In this document: positions 10,826-22,163 of the stretch, one piece after another
Numbering within the stretch: position 1 is the stretch's first letter
Layout: each line of letters opens with the position of its first letter
Source: Adineta ricciae
Taxonomy: Eukaryota > Rotifera > Eurotatoria > Adinetida > Adinetidae
Length of the DNA stretch: 64,000 bases
Direction of reading: 5' to 3'
NCBI GenBank assembly: GCA_905250025.1
Contig: CAJNOJ010000121.1
Coordinates: 113,365 to 177,364, forward strand
Notes under the pieces: model-generated
Database searches by the model: none
Seen by the model: the letters and a program-made list of their open reading frames with translations, nothing else
What the model was told of the DNA's origin: nothing
Made by a program: the position numbers and the translations under genes

Positions 10826-11998
10826 ATGAAGATTTTCATAATTTGGATTATTTTTGCAATGAATATTCGTGGTTGTCAAGGAGATATGTATTCGTATATC
10901 GATTTTCATTCTGGTAGTACTGATTTTATTCCTGCAAATTCTGCCGAAATTCGTGGTAATCATTTATCAGTGGCTTCAGCGTTCTCTTGTGCTCTATTAT
11001 GCCATCAAGATCCGCAATGTCGCACATTTGTCTTCGATTCATCGATTTGTCAATTATATGAAGGTTCATCTGATACCGGCCTTATCGTTAGTTCACCTTC
11101 AACTAATCGTCTAGTGGGTAGTATCAACTATGATCTTGTTCAACTGGCAAATACATACAATAAATCATGTGATCATTGCTTTCCTGATCGATATTTAGTA
11201 TGCAGAAATAATACATGGCAATGTCCTTTGAATAGTTTTTATAATGGACAAGGTAAATGTCTCCATGAACTTTATCCGGATTCTTCAATGATATGTGAAG
11301 ATGATAAATGGTACCGTCAAAGTATGAATCAAATTTGTCAATGTGGAAAATGCCAATGCCGAACTGGACAAATCTGGTTTAGTAAAACATGTAGACCACA
11401 GTTTCTGAGTGGAATATCTTGTAATACAAGTGATCAATGTCGAAATGATCTCAATTTAGTTTGTTCAAGAATTAACAAAACATGCATACGTAGGTTTTTT
11501 ACTTCACTTTAATGCAATAGTCATATATTCTGTTGCGTTATAGCTATGCGAATTGTACGAATGCCCGTGATTAGTGGAACACTCCCCAGTAAATTTTCCT
11601 ATGTCGATGAGTCTTTCAACATTAGTGGAATGGAATGGTGGCGTGCTTTTGACGGTAATATATACACTTATTAGAATAGATTAGGAAGTTACAATGTATT
11701 AGACTATATATTTATAACTTTTAATGATACATATTTATTAAATTCATTACAACTAACAGTATATGGCGATTGAGGGTGTGGTCCAAAAATAATCAATATC
11801 TATTTAGATGAAAATGGAACGTGTTTAGCTCAATCATTTTGGTTTCCACAAGCAAACAGTTACACTACTTTCCCACCAAACTACTTCAATACAAGTGTAA
11901 AACCGTTAGCAACAAAATATGCATTGTTATCTATCGAACGGTGGTCTGTCTATCAGACCTATCTTTTCGAGTTGACATTTTTTGGTGGCTTATATTAA
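10826..11998 (+). pseudogene. Secreted PAN/EB/discoidin-like protein, copy 1, broken in the last domain
   Basis: Exon 1 (10826-11489) encodes a signal peptide (MKIFIIWIIFAMNIRGCQG), a PAN/apple-like domain (FSCALLCHQDPQCRTFVFD) and an EB-like Cys-rich module (CQCGKCQC, CRNDLNLVCS). A 54-bp intron (11490-11543) leads to exon 2, which resembles a discoidin/F5-8C-like carbohydrate or lipid binding domain (EWWRAFDGNIYTY, ends FELTFFGGLY). Exon 2 has two in-frame stops: TAG in place of the TGG found in copy 2, and TGA a little later. The N-terminal exon is intact and without splicing would give 228 aa. Probably a dead or truncated allele of the gene at 22918-24092, which is broken elsewhere. Confidence 0.7.
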
Positions 11999-12821
11999 CC
12001 CATATAAAAACTATACGTTTCTAAATTCAAATGCGTTTCGCTTATTTTAAGTATTTCACGTTTAAATAAACTTTTACATCGTAGAATAACCCTAACGAAT
12101 GAAGAAAATGTCGGTCTAAACGTAAAAATGATCAAAAACAAGAATTTAACTAACATTTGGATGTAACTTTTCTATGTTTTGAATAATCTCTAAGACAACA
12201 TTCGTATTGAAACAACGATTATTCGCTCTTTAGGATTGAGTCGAGTATTATTCATCAACGCAAGATCCTTCTCTTGTCATCAAAGAATTATGCATCTCAC
12301 TCTTTCAATCTCCAACATGACCGTAAATGGTGACTAAATATTACAAAAAGCAAAAGTGCATTTTTGTGAAACGATTCTCTTGTTTCGACTCAATCTACAT
12401 AAATAACTCAAATCCGAATGATTTGTTTCTTTCTTAGCTATGAATATTTCATCTCGTAGCCTTTCAAATTTGTCTTTTCATGTGAACACTCAAGTGTGTA
12501 ACAGCATAATCTCATAAGATCGATGTTCGGTCGATTGTCGATAATGAATGAAAGTATTTGTCCTCCAGCTCCATCGAGTCGACACTCTCATTATAATTTA
12601 TTGCGTATTGAGATAGTTTTATGAATTTCTTTTCCTAATATGTTCACATTGTTTATTTTAGAAATCAAAGAACGATTGTTGTCAGTGAAAACAGAAGGGA
12701 ATATCGAATAGATCAATTGTGTTTTCACACAGTTCATTAATAATACGGGGAAGATGGGAAATTGAAGAACAAGAATGGAGTCTAGTGGCTAGTGCGAGTG
12801 GACAGAAGATGAGCTAAATTG
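11999..12821. other. Intergenic region, no gene seen
   Basis: AT-rich and matched by 24093-24909 in the second cassette. No coding region supported. Confidence 0.45.
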
Positions 12822-12896
12822 ATTTTTGATGATTATAATCAAATTTATGTGACAGATTATAACGATCGACGGGTGCAAAAATTTCTTACTGAAATA
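12822..12896 (+). pseudogene. NHL-repeat relic
   Basis: Reads IFDDYNQIYVTDYNDRRVQKF, one NHL blade, matching the end of the NHL genes in this window. No start, no neighbouring blades. The equivalent relic lies at 24910-24980. It shows that an NHL gene once stood here in both copies. Confidence 0.6.
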
Positions 12897-13032
12897 AGTG
12901 GAATTTCTTGCTGTGAGACTTAAAACTCGAAATAAAAAAAAGAGCTAAAAGTCTCCAAGTTCATTTTATTAGAATCAATTTGGTAAGGATACATAGTGAA
13001 TGATATCTCGATTAAGCATGAAGAGCATTTAT

Positions 13033-13335
13033 TTAGGACTTGAGTGGCTTAATCGTGGAAAGATCGTCTATGATGGCCAAAGACATGACAGGTTTGTGCC
13101 ACTCATCACGACTTTCAATACCGTGAAAACCACCTACAACATAGCATGTCTTCTTCTCGTTCGTCGGTACACTTTCAAATTCGACAGGTGTGACAATCGG
13201 GTGTAATGCAACTTCATCGATGTTGCAATCGCTTTTGGTATGAAGTCCGTAGCAGAGTTGAAGAAACCAACCTGTAAGCTTCGTGTAACTTCTATTACAC
13301 GAAAATCTTGCAACAAGATTCATATCAACAATGAA
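13033..13335 (-). CDS. DUF4419 protein, last exon only (cut by contig join)
   Basis: Exon 5 (13306-13033) of the DUF4419 gene, almost identical to 25394-25121 (LTGWFLQLCYGLHTKSD, CYVVGGFHGIESRDEW), plus about 30 bp of intron. The gene is cut at the 'n' at 13336; the remaining exons exist only in the second copy. The truncation is probably an assembly effect and not a biological one. Confidence 0.8.
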   Translation of the reverse strand, partial: FIVDMNLVARFSCNRSYTKLTGWFLQLCYGLHTKSDCNIDEVALHPIVTPVEFESVPTNEKKTCYVVGGFHGIESRDEWHKPVMSLAIIDDLSTIKPLKS

Positions 13336-13336
13336 N
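13336..13336. other. Contig join (single n)
   Basis: The sequence to the left is homologous to the region up to about 25423, and the sequence to the right is unrelated to what follows there. Likely a misplaced haplotype contig begins here. Confidence 0.75.
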
Positions 13337-13520
13337 AAAAATGCTCATAATTTTTATGATGATCTCTTATGATTTCAAATTAACTTCTATTGATAGAAAT
13401 TGGTTTGTTTTCCCTTGAACTGACTATACGACTCAATAATATCTAAGAAAAGACATGAATCAATATAAACACTAGTGTTTCATTATGTCTATCATCACAA
13501 AAAGTAAGTTCTTAAGAAGC

Positions 13521-13592
13521 GACCGGTGGTTGGGCGAACAGCTTCGGTGGTTGGGCGGCGCCCAACCTAGCCCACCCTTGGTTACGCCACTA
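13521..13592. mobile_element. Terminal fragment of a hAT-like element
   Basis: Reverse complement begins TAGTGGCGTAACC, the end motif typical of hAT elements, followed by a GC-rich stretch (GGGTGGGCTAGGTTGGGCG). No opposite end or target duplication was found nearby, so only one end is present. Confidence 0.5.
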
Positions 13593-14360
13593 ATTGAGAG
13601 CATCGCAAAAGATCATCTCAAAAATAATATTTATCTTTGAATAAAAAATAACACAACTAAATGAATTTTATATAGAGAAATTGATCAATATAGTTTTGAT
13701 TAATTAAAACAGGTCAACTAGTGAACACTTAAGTAGATTGAATTGATGAAAACTACGATTATATTCAAATTAATACGAAGTTTTTTAATAAAAATACAAT
13801 TGCTATTAGCATCGGACGTGACATAAGACTTTTTGAATCCAAAAAAAGAATCTTTTTCTTTCAATATAAATGTACCAATTAATTCTTTTTTTCTTCGTAT
13901 TTTTTTAATAATCGAGAGTTTCATAGCGAACGAAGAATATTCGAGAGAAAATATCAATGATAATAACATTTCTGTTAATTTTTCTTCGATTCTTTAAATA
14001 TACTGTATATATAAATATGTCATTTTCGATCTGTTCTTCAAACTTCTATAATTATTTATTAATTCATTTTGAAAATACGTAACAATGTCATGTGTGTGTG
14101 TGTGTGTATTTATTACATAATTAACAAAGAAAACCAATTTGATATTTGACTCTGAATTGAATAATTATATAAAACGAGATATTTCTCAAAATGTATCGCT
14201 TTCTGATAGAATTATTTTTCGTGAAATTAATTATTGTCGTTGATTTCATCGTCAAATAATTGTGGTGACTTCTTTCAAATTTGTATCGTTTTGTTTGTAT
14301 TCATTTTATTACTTTGTACAATTTATCGAGTTTATTCACATAATATTCCCGAAACAATTC
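13593..14360. other. AT-rich non-coding region with a (TG)n tract
   Basis: No gene seen. A TG dinucleotide run lies at 14091-14107. Confidence 0.5.
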
Positions 14361-14384
14361 GATGCATAACTTAACCCATGTCCA

Positions 14385-14640
14385 AAAGCCCGGCACGGAA
14401 CCCGTCGGATCCAGCATCTTCCGAGCAAATCATGGAAGCAGGATTCCCGCTCGGAAAACATCGGCTTTTTTCCCGCCCGTTTCCCATCATATCCGATCGG
14501 AAATCGCACGAAAACAACGGGAAATCACCGCGACCTTACGATGCAAATCCCACACTCGGGGACCGTCCGGAAACCAACAGAACCTATAAACGCTTCCACA
14601 ACCAGTTGAATCCGCAACTTTCCGATACTTTTCCGCCCAC
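14385..14640. repeat. GC-rich CCGG island, C-rich on the plus strand
   Basis: Unlike its AT-rich surroundings, it is dense in CCGGA, TCCGA and CCCG words and C-rich on this strand. It pairs with a G-rich island of similar vocabulary at 15100-15470. The pair may be the arms of one non-autonomous element of about 1.1 kb with diverged inverted ends; no clean termini or target duplication could be identified. Confidence 0.4.
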
Positions 14641-15099
14641 AAATACTCCCTAAACCCAAAAAAGCTGTCGCAACAAAACAGCTCAATCCAGCAAACAGTC
14701 ATTCACCGGCATGACAAAAACTCTACAGTCATTTTCACTCCAAACTAACCTCCAACAACACAAAGAGCCATTTTCTTTACCATTAAGAACAACATTCACC
14801 TAAACAATCATTCATAGACAAATAATTAAAACAACACACCAACACAATATCTACAGCTTCTTTCCCCATATGACAAATTTATCATTCTCCTACCAATCCG
14901 ATCATGCATCCAGTGCACGCGCCGACATATTGATTGTTCAAAACTCGGATTCATCATCGGATGAAAAATCCGATCGAAAAATGGACATCATCACTCTAAA
15001 TATTTTTTCCGATAACTTCTATATGATGGATTTATGATTGGATGAAAAATCCATAGATGAAGCATCATATGTTGATTGGGTAGTATTTAAACTTATTTT

Positions 15100-15470
15100 A
15101 GTGTGATGGATTTGAAATCGGATGCTATTTGGTTGGAAAACTATGGGAAAACGTGTTGGAAGGTTCAGGGCAGAAAGATTGCTTTTGGATTCGGTCGGGT
15201 GTTTCAGTTTTTGGTGGGTTTTGGTGGGTTATTCTCGGAATGGGGCGGCTGCTGGTGTGGAGTTTCCGCTCGGAACCCGTGCGTGGAAGTCTGTGGATTG
15301 TGTTGGATCTCGTTGGAAATGTATGGAAGTGTGAGGAAGTTTCCGGTAAGCTGGAAGTGGTGGAATTCCGTATGTTGTTTCCGGCAGGTTTGGTAGGGAA
15401 ACGGGTGCTTTCCAATGGGTTCCTGCGGGATCCGGTGTCCGGAACGTTCGTCCTGGGTATCCGAAACAAA
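15100..15470. repeat. GC-rich CCGG island, G-rich on the plus strand
   Basis: Partner of 14385-14640 with the opposite base skew (GGTGGGTTTTGGTGGG, TTCCGGCAGG, GGATCCGGTGTCCGG). Overlapping open frames here are produced by composition and are not genes. The same word set occurs in the 744-bp element at 9347 and in a short island at 43339. Confidence 0.4.
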
Positions 15471-15564
15471 TCATGTATAGAGCCTAAAATAATTTTCAAA
15501 TGAGATGAGGGTAGTCTAAGATACTGAAAATGTTTCAAATAGCAGTAATGAGAAAGAGAAGTAT

Positions 15565-18496
15565 TTAAAATAGTTGAAAGGTTTTCGAATATCCGTCAGT
15601 AGATGTTCGACGACATTTAATTTTTCCAATATCCAGCGGATCAAATTGATGTTTGCTTTGAATACCGTCAATCCAATGAGTTTTCGTTAAACGCGACCAT
15701 CGCTTTTCTAGAGTTCTTTTGAAAACCGAGTCAACATCAGATGCGTTTATGAAAAAGACTTCAATTGGTCGATTAGGCTCAAGATCGCCTTTTATCACTT
15801 GGTGATCATTGACTTGTTGAGTAAACTTGAAAAATTCCTCTGCTGAAAGAAATGACTGTTCAGGTGTACTTTTGAGCAGGTGACGTGTTGCTGTAGATTT
15901 CACAGCAGCGCCAATACCATCCACAGGACCTTTGCCGTGAGAAGTACTGGAAAATGTCCAACTTGCTGGCAAACCGAAATCTCGTTCATGATAAGTAAGG
16001 TTTAACATATTCTTGGCGTTTTTAAAGTGCGCTGCAGCTCCATCACTGAGGTAGTTTCTAGGGAAAAAAAGTAAAGAAAGAAATAGAGTATTTCCGTAGA
16101 GGGAATAGCATGTGATGATGATGAGGTAAATATATGTAGGTCGTTATTTTTGTTGGCAGTCTTGCGCAAGAAAGAATAATTATTGCAATTGAATCTTAGA
16201 ATTCATGAAAAGTGGAATGATACATCGAAACAATTATGTAAGCCAAATGAGAAGAAAAAAAACAGAATCTTTTCTCCTTAATTTGCAATAACTTTCGAAG
16301 GTTCAATGTTACATTGATCTTTCCCTTTGGAACATATTTTACATATCGTTTGAATTATACTCAAACGCTCTTTTCGGACACTTTTCTATAGAAAAATAAC
16401 GTGTATCCTAGAACTTACAACTGTTTCACATTCGGATACCATTTTCTAATGAAATTAATAATCAAAATTTGAGCATAATAAACAAATTCAGTTGTGTGTT
16501 TCATATAGTCTGATATAATGGCAAGATTCCGATGACCAGCACCCATTTTAATATGCACCGTAAAAATAGTTACTTGTTGATGGCTATAATAGGATGACTG
16601 AACGGCTGACTGACTGAACAAATTGAAATTTTCAGCAAAATCTAATTGAATCACAGCGACACTATGTTCAGAAGACTTTGCCTTGATTTGTTTGATATAT
16701 TCTCGTTGTTCTACTGTCACGAAATGGTGTTTTAAAAATTTTTCCCACAGACTGTCAAATTTTTCGATAACTGCATTAAGAGAAGTAGTATGCCTTTGTA
16801 ATTCAACTCGTTTATCGTTTTTCTCCCACAATACCCATGTCACATCCTCTTCTCCGTCTTTCCCGCTGTTCTTCAATTGTTGCAAAAAAGTATTCGACGG
16901 TACTTCGGTATCACACGCCGAACATTCTCTTGAAAAACAGTCGATCGTGGGATTTTGACAAACTGTCATTTGCACCAGAAAAGAGAGAGTTAATCGAGTA
17001 TTAAAAAGTCGATTTAAAACATTTAGAATAAGTTGAGGATTTTCATGATATTGACATGCACAATTCTATGTTGAGAAAGAAAATATAGTTAGTGAATTAT
17101 ATAGATGCGCAATATAGCAATGATTTACATCATGTGGAGTAGTGGTCTTAATCCATTTCGGTTTCACCGAACAAAACGTAGACTTTCCAACAGACATTGT
17201 TGGATTTTCTTGAATGAATTTTTGATAAGACTCTCGTAAAGTCATAAGCATGAAGCGAATTGGCTTCGGGTTTTTGTTATTTTGTAAAATATCTCTTTTG
17301 TTTGGCGAAGCCTAAAATATTTAAACTAAGACATTAGTCATAATTTTATCAAAAGTCTGTTACTTTCGTTTTTGTATACAATATCTACTATTCTGAACAC
17401 TCACAATCGTTACAAAACTTGGTCTTAGTCGTAAGTCATTGCCTTATGAAAATTATATTATCTACATCGAACAATTCTACCCAAATCATTCTGATAGTAA
17501 GCAGTACCCCCAATCTAACAATATCAGGATACTAAACGTAACTTTTCGAGCATTTTAAAGAAATACATATCACAAAAACGTAGATATTTCATGTAAAAAT
17601 TTTCATGTATGGCGATACACTACCTTGCTAACTTCATCACTGTGGAAAAAATCAAAAACAGTTTGTTCGATGATTGGATCAAATGGAAGATTTCCACGCG
17701 AATCTATTGGATATGATAAAACTTGCTTTGTATCACGTAAATGCACGCCATATCGCGCTTGATGATCAGAACATCCGAAAAAGTTTGAAATTTTAACACG
17801 ACCCCAAGCTTTGGGAGATAAAGTCATCAGTCTGATCTGTTCGGAATAGTCACTGACATTCACAAGTAATTGAAAATTAGAAATAAGTTCATTATTATCG
17901 TCGATAGCTATTTCTTTCGTCTTATTCAGTCGAGTATTTTCTTCTTCTTCTTCATAATTGTTGGGACATAGTAGCTGCGTAGCTTCGCGAATCAAACGTA
18001 TTCCATGATTCACCTTTTGTCGAAGTATATTTTGATTTCGTATGTCTCGAACTGATGATAAACCACACATTGAAAAGAAATTATTCAAAAGCTCTAAAGC
18101 TTTTTCTCGGTTGAAGTTTGATTCCATATTTGTAATTTCCTCATCGGAACTTTCCAATGATTCATCATTATCTGATTCACACATGTGAGGAGAATTTAAA
18201 CTTGAAATATTAGACAAAGCCATGGTAGCAGCAGCTCGTGTAGGTCGGGGTTCATCCGTTTCCATAGATGACAATGAACTATCGAATGCATACATTCCAT
18301 TATATTTTTTTATTGTTCGTTGATAACAAGGAGTGCACAAGTAGTCGTTCTCTGTGAACGACAACGCAGAATAACTAGTCAGAAATGTTGCTAAATCGTA
18401 ACTCATTCGACGTTGTCCTTTGGGATACGTTGGCTTTTTACCAATCTTTGTTTTGTTCTCATGTGCGATAGAATTTGAACACCATACCGTAGCCAT
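15565..18496 (-). CDS. DDE-transposase-like protein, four exons, intact
   Basis: Exons 18496-17624, 17311-17129, 17065-16419 and 16057-15565 join in frame to give about 731 aa. The N-terminal third is acidic and Ser-rich and includes a CTPC motif. Then come TTTPHDNCACQYHENPQ (Cys/His, possible zinc ligands), QLDFAENF (first acidic residue), LSDGAAAHFKN (second) and FSSTSHGKGPVDGIGAAVK near the C-terminus, a motif set that I recognise from an expanded, poorly named family in insects and cnidarians and that looks like a DDE nuclease fold. Introns of 63 and 361 bp flank exon 3, and the first intron is about 310 bp. No terminal inverted repeats were identified, so it may be a domesticated gene or a transposon whose ends I cannot see. 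The start was chosen at MATVWCSN because upstream sequence has splice-like signals. Confidence 0.65.
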
Positions 18497-20092
18497 GAAC
18501 CAATATCTAGCTATATTCTGGTAAAAATAACTATCTCTTGAAACTATAATACGGGTTAAACTTACATTATCTTTTATACGTATATGCACTCGATCACTGT
18601 AAGTTTGTAACAGATACTGATTTTTCTCTCTCTCAGAGTTCAGAAATTGGAAAAAAAGAACGACAGAACAAGCAAAAGAAATACATGTATGTATATGTAA
18701 GATATACGTAGACGTGAACCTTTCTCCTATTTAACATGTGCACTTTCTTATTGATACTAAAGGAAAAAGAATCTTTTTCACAGCCATTTAGTGAACGAGA
18801 TCACTTTAAGAAAGATTCGGGTTTATTAAATCAACACTTGCGATTTAACTAAAATGTTTTTATATTTCGTATGAAGTCTCTCCAGGATGCATCTCGTTTT
18901 CCCATGCGACAGCACATACCAATACTTATGAACATTTTCATCACTCCCCACAGCACAAAACTCGAAATACCAGTTATTTAGCAATACGTTACAGATTGTT
19001 TATTTACATATCTCTATACATGATTTGTTTCGGACAGTGATTATGTCTATTAGTGTCTGTGTTAGAAAAGAAATAGATTTTCGATTTAGCGAACGAAGAA
19101 AACTCTGGCAATTCGTATTTAATGTAGATATCTGCTCGAGTGTACATCTAGTTACGCACAACTTGTTTGCTGAATAGAAATTCATTTTGATTGAATATTA
19201 TGTTAGTATTGAAGTATCGTAGCAGGACATCTAGCGTCTTGAATATGACTTATTCGACATGTTTAGGAGATGAAATATTCTCAGTAAAGCTCGCAGGCAT
19301 TTAAAATAGTTGTTCAATCGAAAACAAACACAATTTCATAGCTGCATAATATAAGAAGTGTAGATTTACATGTGTTATTACGAACAAATTAAAGAATATT
19401 CTCTTAGTTCTTCACTGTTCTATTGTATGAGGGTATAAATAGGATATCAGATGAACACGAACATATAGAATACGATGTAAATGTATGAAATAATCATATC
19501 TGGAAAAGTTTTACGAGGGAAAAATGTATATTCTTTGACAAAATGAGCCTATTTTCATGTTTATTAATGGAAAAAACCGACTTTTTATGATTTTAGCCTT
19601 TGCATTTTGTTGAATTAAAGAAGCGGGAGCCCGTATATGATGCATCTTGTAGAGAATTTAATTCTCTACAAAACCTTCTATGTGGCTATACTTGGGAATA
19701 AAATTTTCTCCTAAGGTTTTTTATTACAAGAGTAAGTACTAAAATATGGTGAGCGAGCTGGATGCATGTAGATAAAATATTGTTAAACTTGGATGAAACC
19801 TCAACATTTTATGATCAAAATGTAGCCTGAAACACCAGCTTTCAGAATATATAAGATACTTCGAATTTCTTCTGTTCAGCTGCAAAGATCTTACAGTCAC
19901 AAGATTTTCGAAAAATTCGGAATTTTTAACTTTTGCTCGAAAGTCCCATAAATGTCATGATGAATACATGGGTACCTACTAAAGAAATTCGACAAACTGA
20001 TTTCAGGGATTTTTATACCTCGATATGGTCTACAAGTGCTGAAAGTTTCAAGTGATTCGAAGATGGTTGCGTATGAAGTGGTTGAGATCCCA
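18497..20092. other. Intergenic region
   Basis: No gene supported. It contains a 23-bp perfect hairpin at 19648-19670. Homology to the first cassette copy begins at about 20093. Confidence 0.45.
19648..19670. repeat. Perfect short inverted repeat
   Basis: Two 11-bp arms (TGTAGAGAATT and its complement) with a one-base loop. AT-rich; function unknown and possibly chance. Confidence 0.5.
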
Positions 20093-20211
20093 TGGATTAC
20101 CCCATATTTGATTGATAGAAAACTCAAGTAGAAATCGCAAACCATCTGTTCATGAGTTTTTCATTTTATATATCTCGAATACCAATAGTGGCATTTCTAT
20201 TTTTCTCTTCC

Positions 20212-21606
20212 ATGGACAAATCTACAAACACTGATCCTATTCGGAAAAATTTTTGGCGCCGATGTGGTCTAACACACAAAGTTTTATTTCAACTTATAAG
20301 TCAACTACTCTTACCCTTATTATTAGCCGTCTTCACTGTCGTTATCACATTTGATCAAAGAAATGAAATTCGTGCTCAACGAACTGAAGATCGATATCTC
20401 GCCGGTGAACAGCGACAACAAGATTTGAATATATCTCGCGATCAACGTGATAACGATAGACAAATCGCTGAACAGCAACGTCAACATGATAAGCAAATTG
20501 CCGCAGAAAAACGCACAGCAGATGATTTAAATGCCGCAATTCAACGTAACATGACACGCGATCAACGTATGTATGAGATTGAAGTTGAACAGGAACGATA
20601 TCGAAAAGAAAATGAAAAGTACCTTGATGCTCTATTACTTTCATACTACAACGAAATGGGTGATTTATTTCAAAGAATTAATGGAACTTTATTGTTCAAT
20701 AATCCCACGACGTTCTCATTAGCACGCGCAAAAACATTGAATGTCATCGAACAGGTCGGCCCAATTCGGGCTGTTCATCTTATTATGTTTCTGTACGGTG
20801 CTGGCCAATTAAGTGCTGGAAATCAGTCACTCGATTTAACCGAAGCATTTCTCAATCAAATTAATTTAAGAACTCAACGAACTTTGAAACACATTTACTT
20901 GAATGGGGCTTATCTTAACAATGCTGTGTTCGATGGGCAAGATGTTTCCTATGCAAGTTTTCGTGGTGCACATCTGAATCATGCAAGTTTTCGAGGAGCA
21001 ACATGCATTGGTACTATTTTTGATGGTGCGCATTTGAACTCAGCTGATTTCTCCTTTGCAAATATCACCAAGGCATCGTTTGTTCGATCAAATTTACAAT
21101 TGTCAACTTTTTATCAGACAGTGGGAAATGATTTTAATTTTGAAAAAGCTCGAATGCAAGACACAAATTTCTCGCAAGCAGATTTTGATTGTGATTTTAG
21201 GAAGCCATCAGGATTTATCGATTCAAATTTAGCCAGAAGTAACTTACAAAACGCACGATTACGTGCGTGTTATTTGGTGTTTTGTAACCTAACACATGCG
21301 GATTTCACCAATGCTGATCTCCGTATCGCTAATTTGACGGGAAGTTTGTTGTCTTATGCGATACTTCAGAATACCGATTTGGGCTATGCTCTACTATGGA
21401 GCTCAAATTTGTCTTTTACTAATCTGGCAAATATTCGATGTTCGGGTAGTAGCTACAATATATCAGCATGTAAACTCAATCTGGCGGCAACGTTGGAGAA
21501 TAGTTATCTATCGAATAAAACGTTTGGACTTGCACCAGAAGCATTTCTTACGGCCCGAGACAGACCTCATTGCCAAGAGCACATGTTAGGGTACGTGATT
21601 GATTAA
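20212..21606 (+). CDS. Pentapeptide-repeat membrane protein, copy 2
   Basis: 464 aa from the ATG at MDKSTNTD, the start shared with copy 1; an in-frame ATG at 20152 would add 20 residues, but copy 1 has no matching ATG. Layout is the same as copy 1: one membrane segment, a long charged coiled coil, then pentapeptide repeats (YASFRGAHLNHASFRGAT, HADFTNADLRIANL). Differences from copy 1 are scattered substitutions by eye at a few percent, typical of allelic divergence in bdelloids. The frame is fully open. It likely sits in a membrane with the beta-helix outside or inside; topology is not clear. Confidence 0.85.
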   Translation: MDKSTNTDPIRKNFWRRCGLTHKVLFQLISQLLLPLLLAVFTVVITFDQRNEIRAQRTEDRYLAGEQRQQDLNISRDQRDNDRQIAEQQRQHDKQIAAEKRTADDLNAAIQRNMTRDQRMYEIEVEQERYRKENEKYLDALLLSYYNEMGDLFQRINGTLLFNNPTTFSLARAKTLNVIEQVGPIRAVHLIMFLYGAGQLSAGNQSLDLTEAFLNQINLRTQRTLKHIYLNGAYLNNAVFDGQDVSYASFRGAHLNHASFRGATCIGTIFDGAHLNSADFSFANITKASFVRSNLQLSTFYQTVGNDFNFEKARMQDTNFSQADFDCDFRKPSGFIDSNLARSNLQNARLRACYLVFCNLTHADFTNADLRIANLTGSLLSYAILQNTDLGYALLWSSNLSFTNLANIRCSGSSYNISACKLNLAATLENSYLSNKTFGLAPEAFLTARDRPHCQEHMLGYVID

Positions 21607-21788
21607 GATATTTTCTAGTTTTCGAGTTATCTTTAGGCCCACATTTCCTTTAAACAACAAACCCCGATGGGTAGTTCAACCGAATTCTGTATTTAATAAA
21701 TATCGTCTTCTTAATGAAAGCGTCTCTTTGTACGTAAAGATATTTTCATATTTTGATCTAATGATATGGGTGTCGCTTTAGTAATTAC

Positions 21789-22163
21789 ATGGCTTGTGTT
21801 TTTGTGCCTAAAGCAACCCCGGAAGCAGTGACTATGACTCAACGTTTCAATTTAGAAAGTTACAATGTACTTATCGGAGCAAAGCGAGCGAAACTGACAA
21901 TACATTCTACTCGTGGGCCCGACGTCCGTATTACTTTAACTCAATTCAATAAAAAATCGTTACAAATAAAGGACGATCAACATGTTTTTTATCGCTGGTC
22001 AGAATTGCTTTATGAAGAAACAGTGGACATCGAAATTAAAATCACATTTTTCAATGCAATGCATGCAGCGTACTCCTGGTTGGAAGCTCTTGAAATTTTT
22101 CTTGAGGCTGATATAAGAGCACCAGATACTCAACTGATACATCCATGGGAAACATACGAATAG
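21789..22163 (+). CDS. Small orphan protein, copy 2 (intact)
   Basis: 124 aa from ATG (MACVFVPKATPEAVTM). The predicted fold mixes beta and alpha (NVLIGAKRAKLTIHSTRGPD, then a helix FFNAMHAAYSWLEALEIFL). No signal peptide, membrane segment or known domain. It lies 182 bp after the pentapeptide stop on the same strand. The open frame and mostly conservative differences from copy 1 suggest a real protein, but no family is recognised. Confidence 0.5.
   Translation: MACVFVPKATPEAVTMTQRFNLESYNVLIGAKRAKLTIHSTRGPDVRITLTQFNKKSLQIKDDQHVFYRWSELLYEETVDIEIKITFFNAMHAAYSWLEALEIFLEADIRAPDTQLIHPWETYE

Noticed and set aside
14091-14107. (TG)n tract as a telomere repeat
   Set aside because: A pure dinucleotide, not TGTGGG; an ordinary microsatellite.
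15103-15538. Several overlapping open frames on both strands in the G-rich island
   Set aside because: GC-rich composition lacks stop codons by chance; no domain and no codon character.
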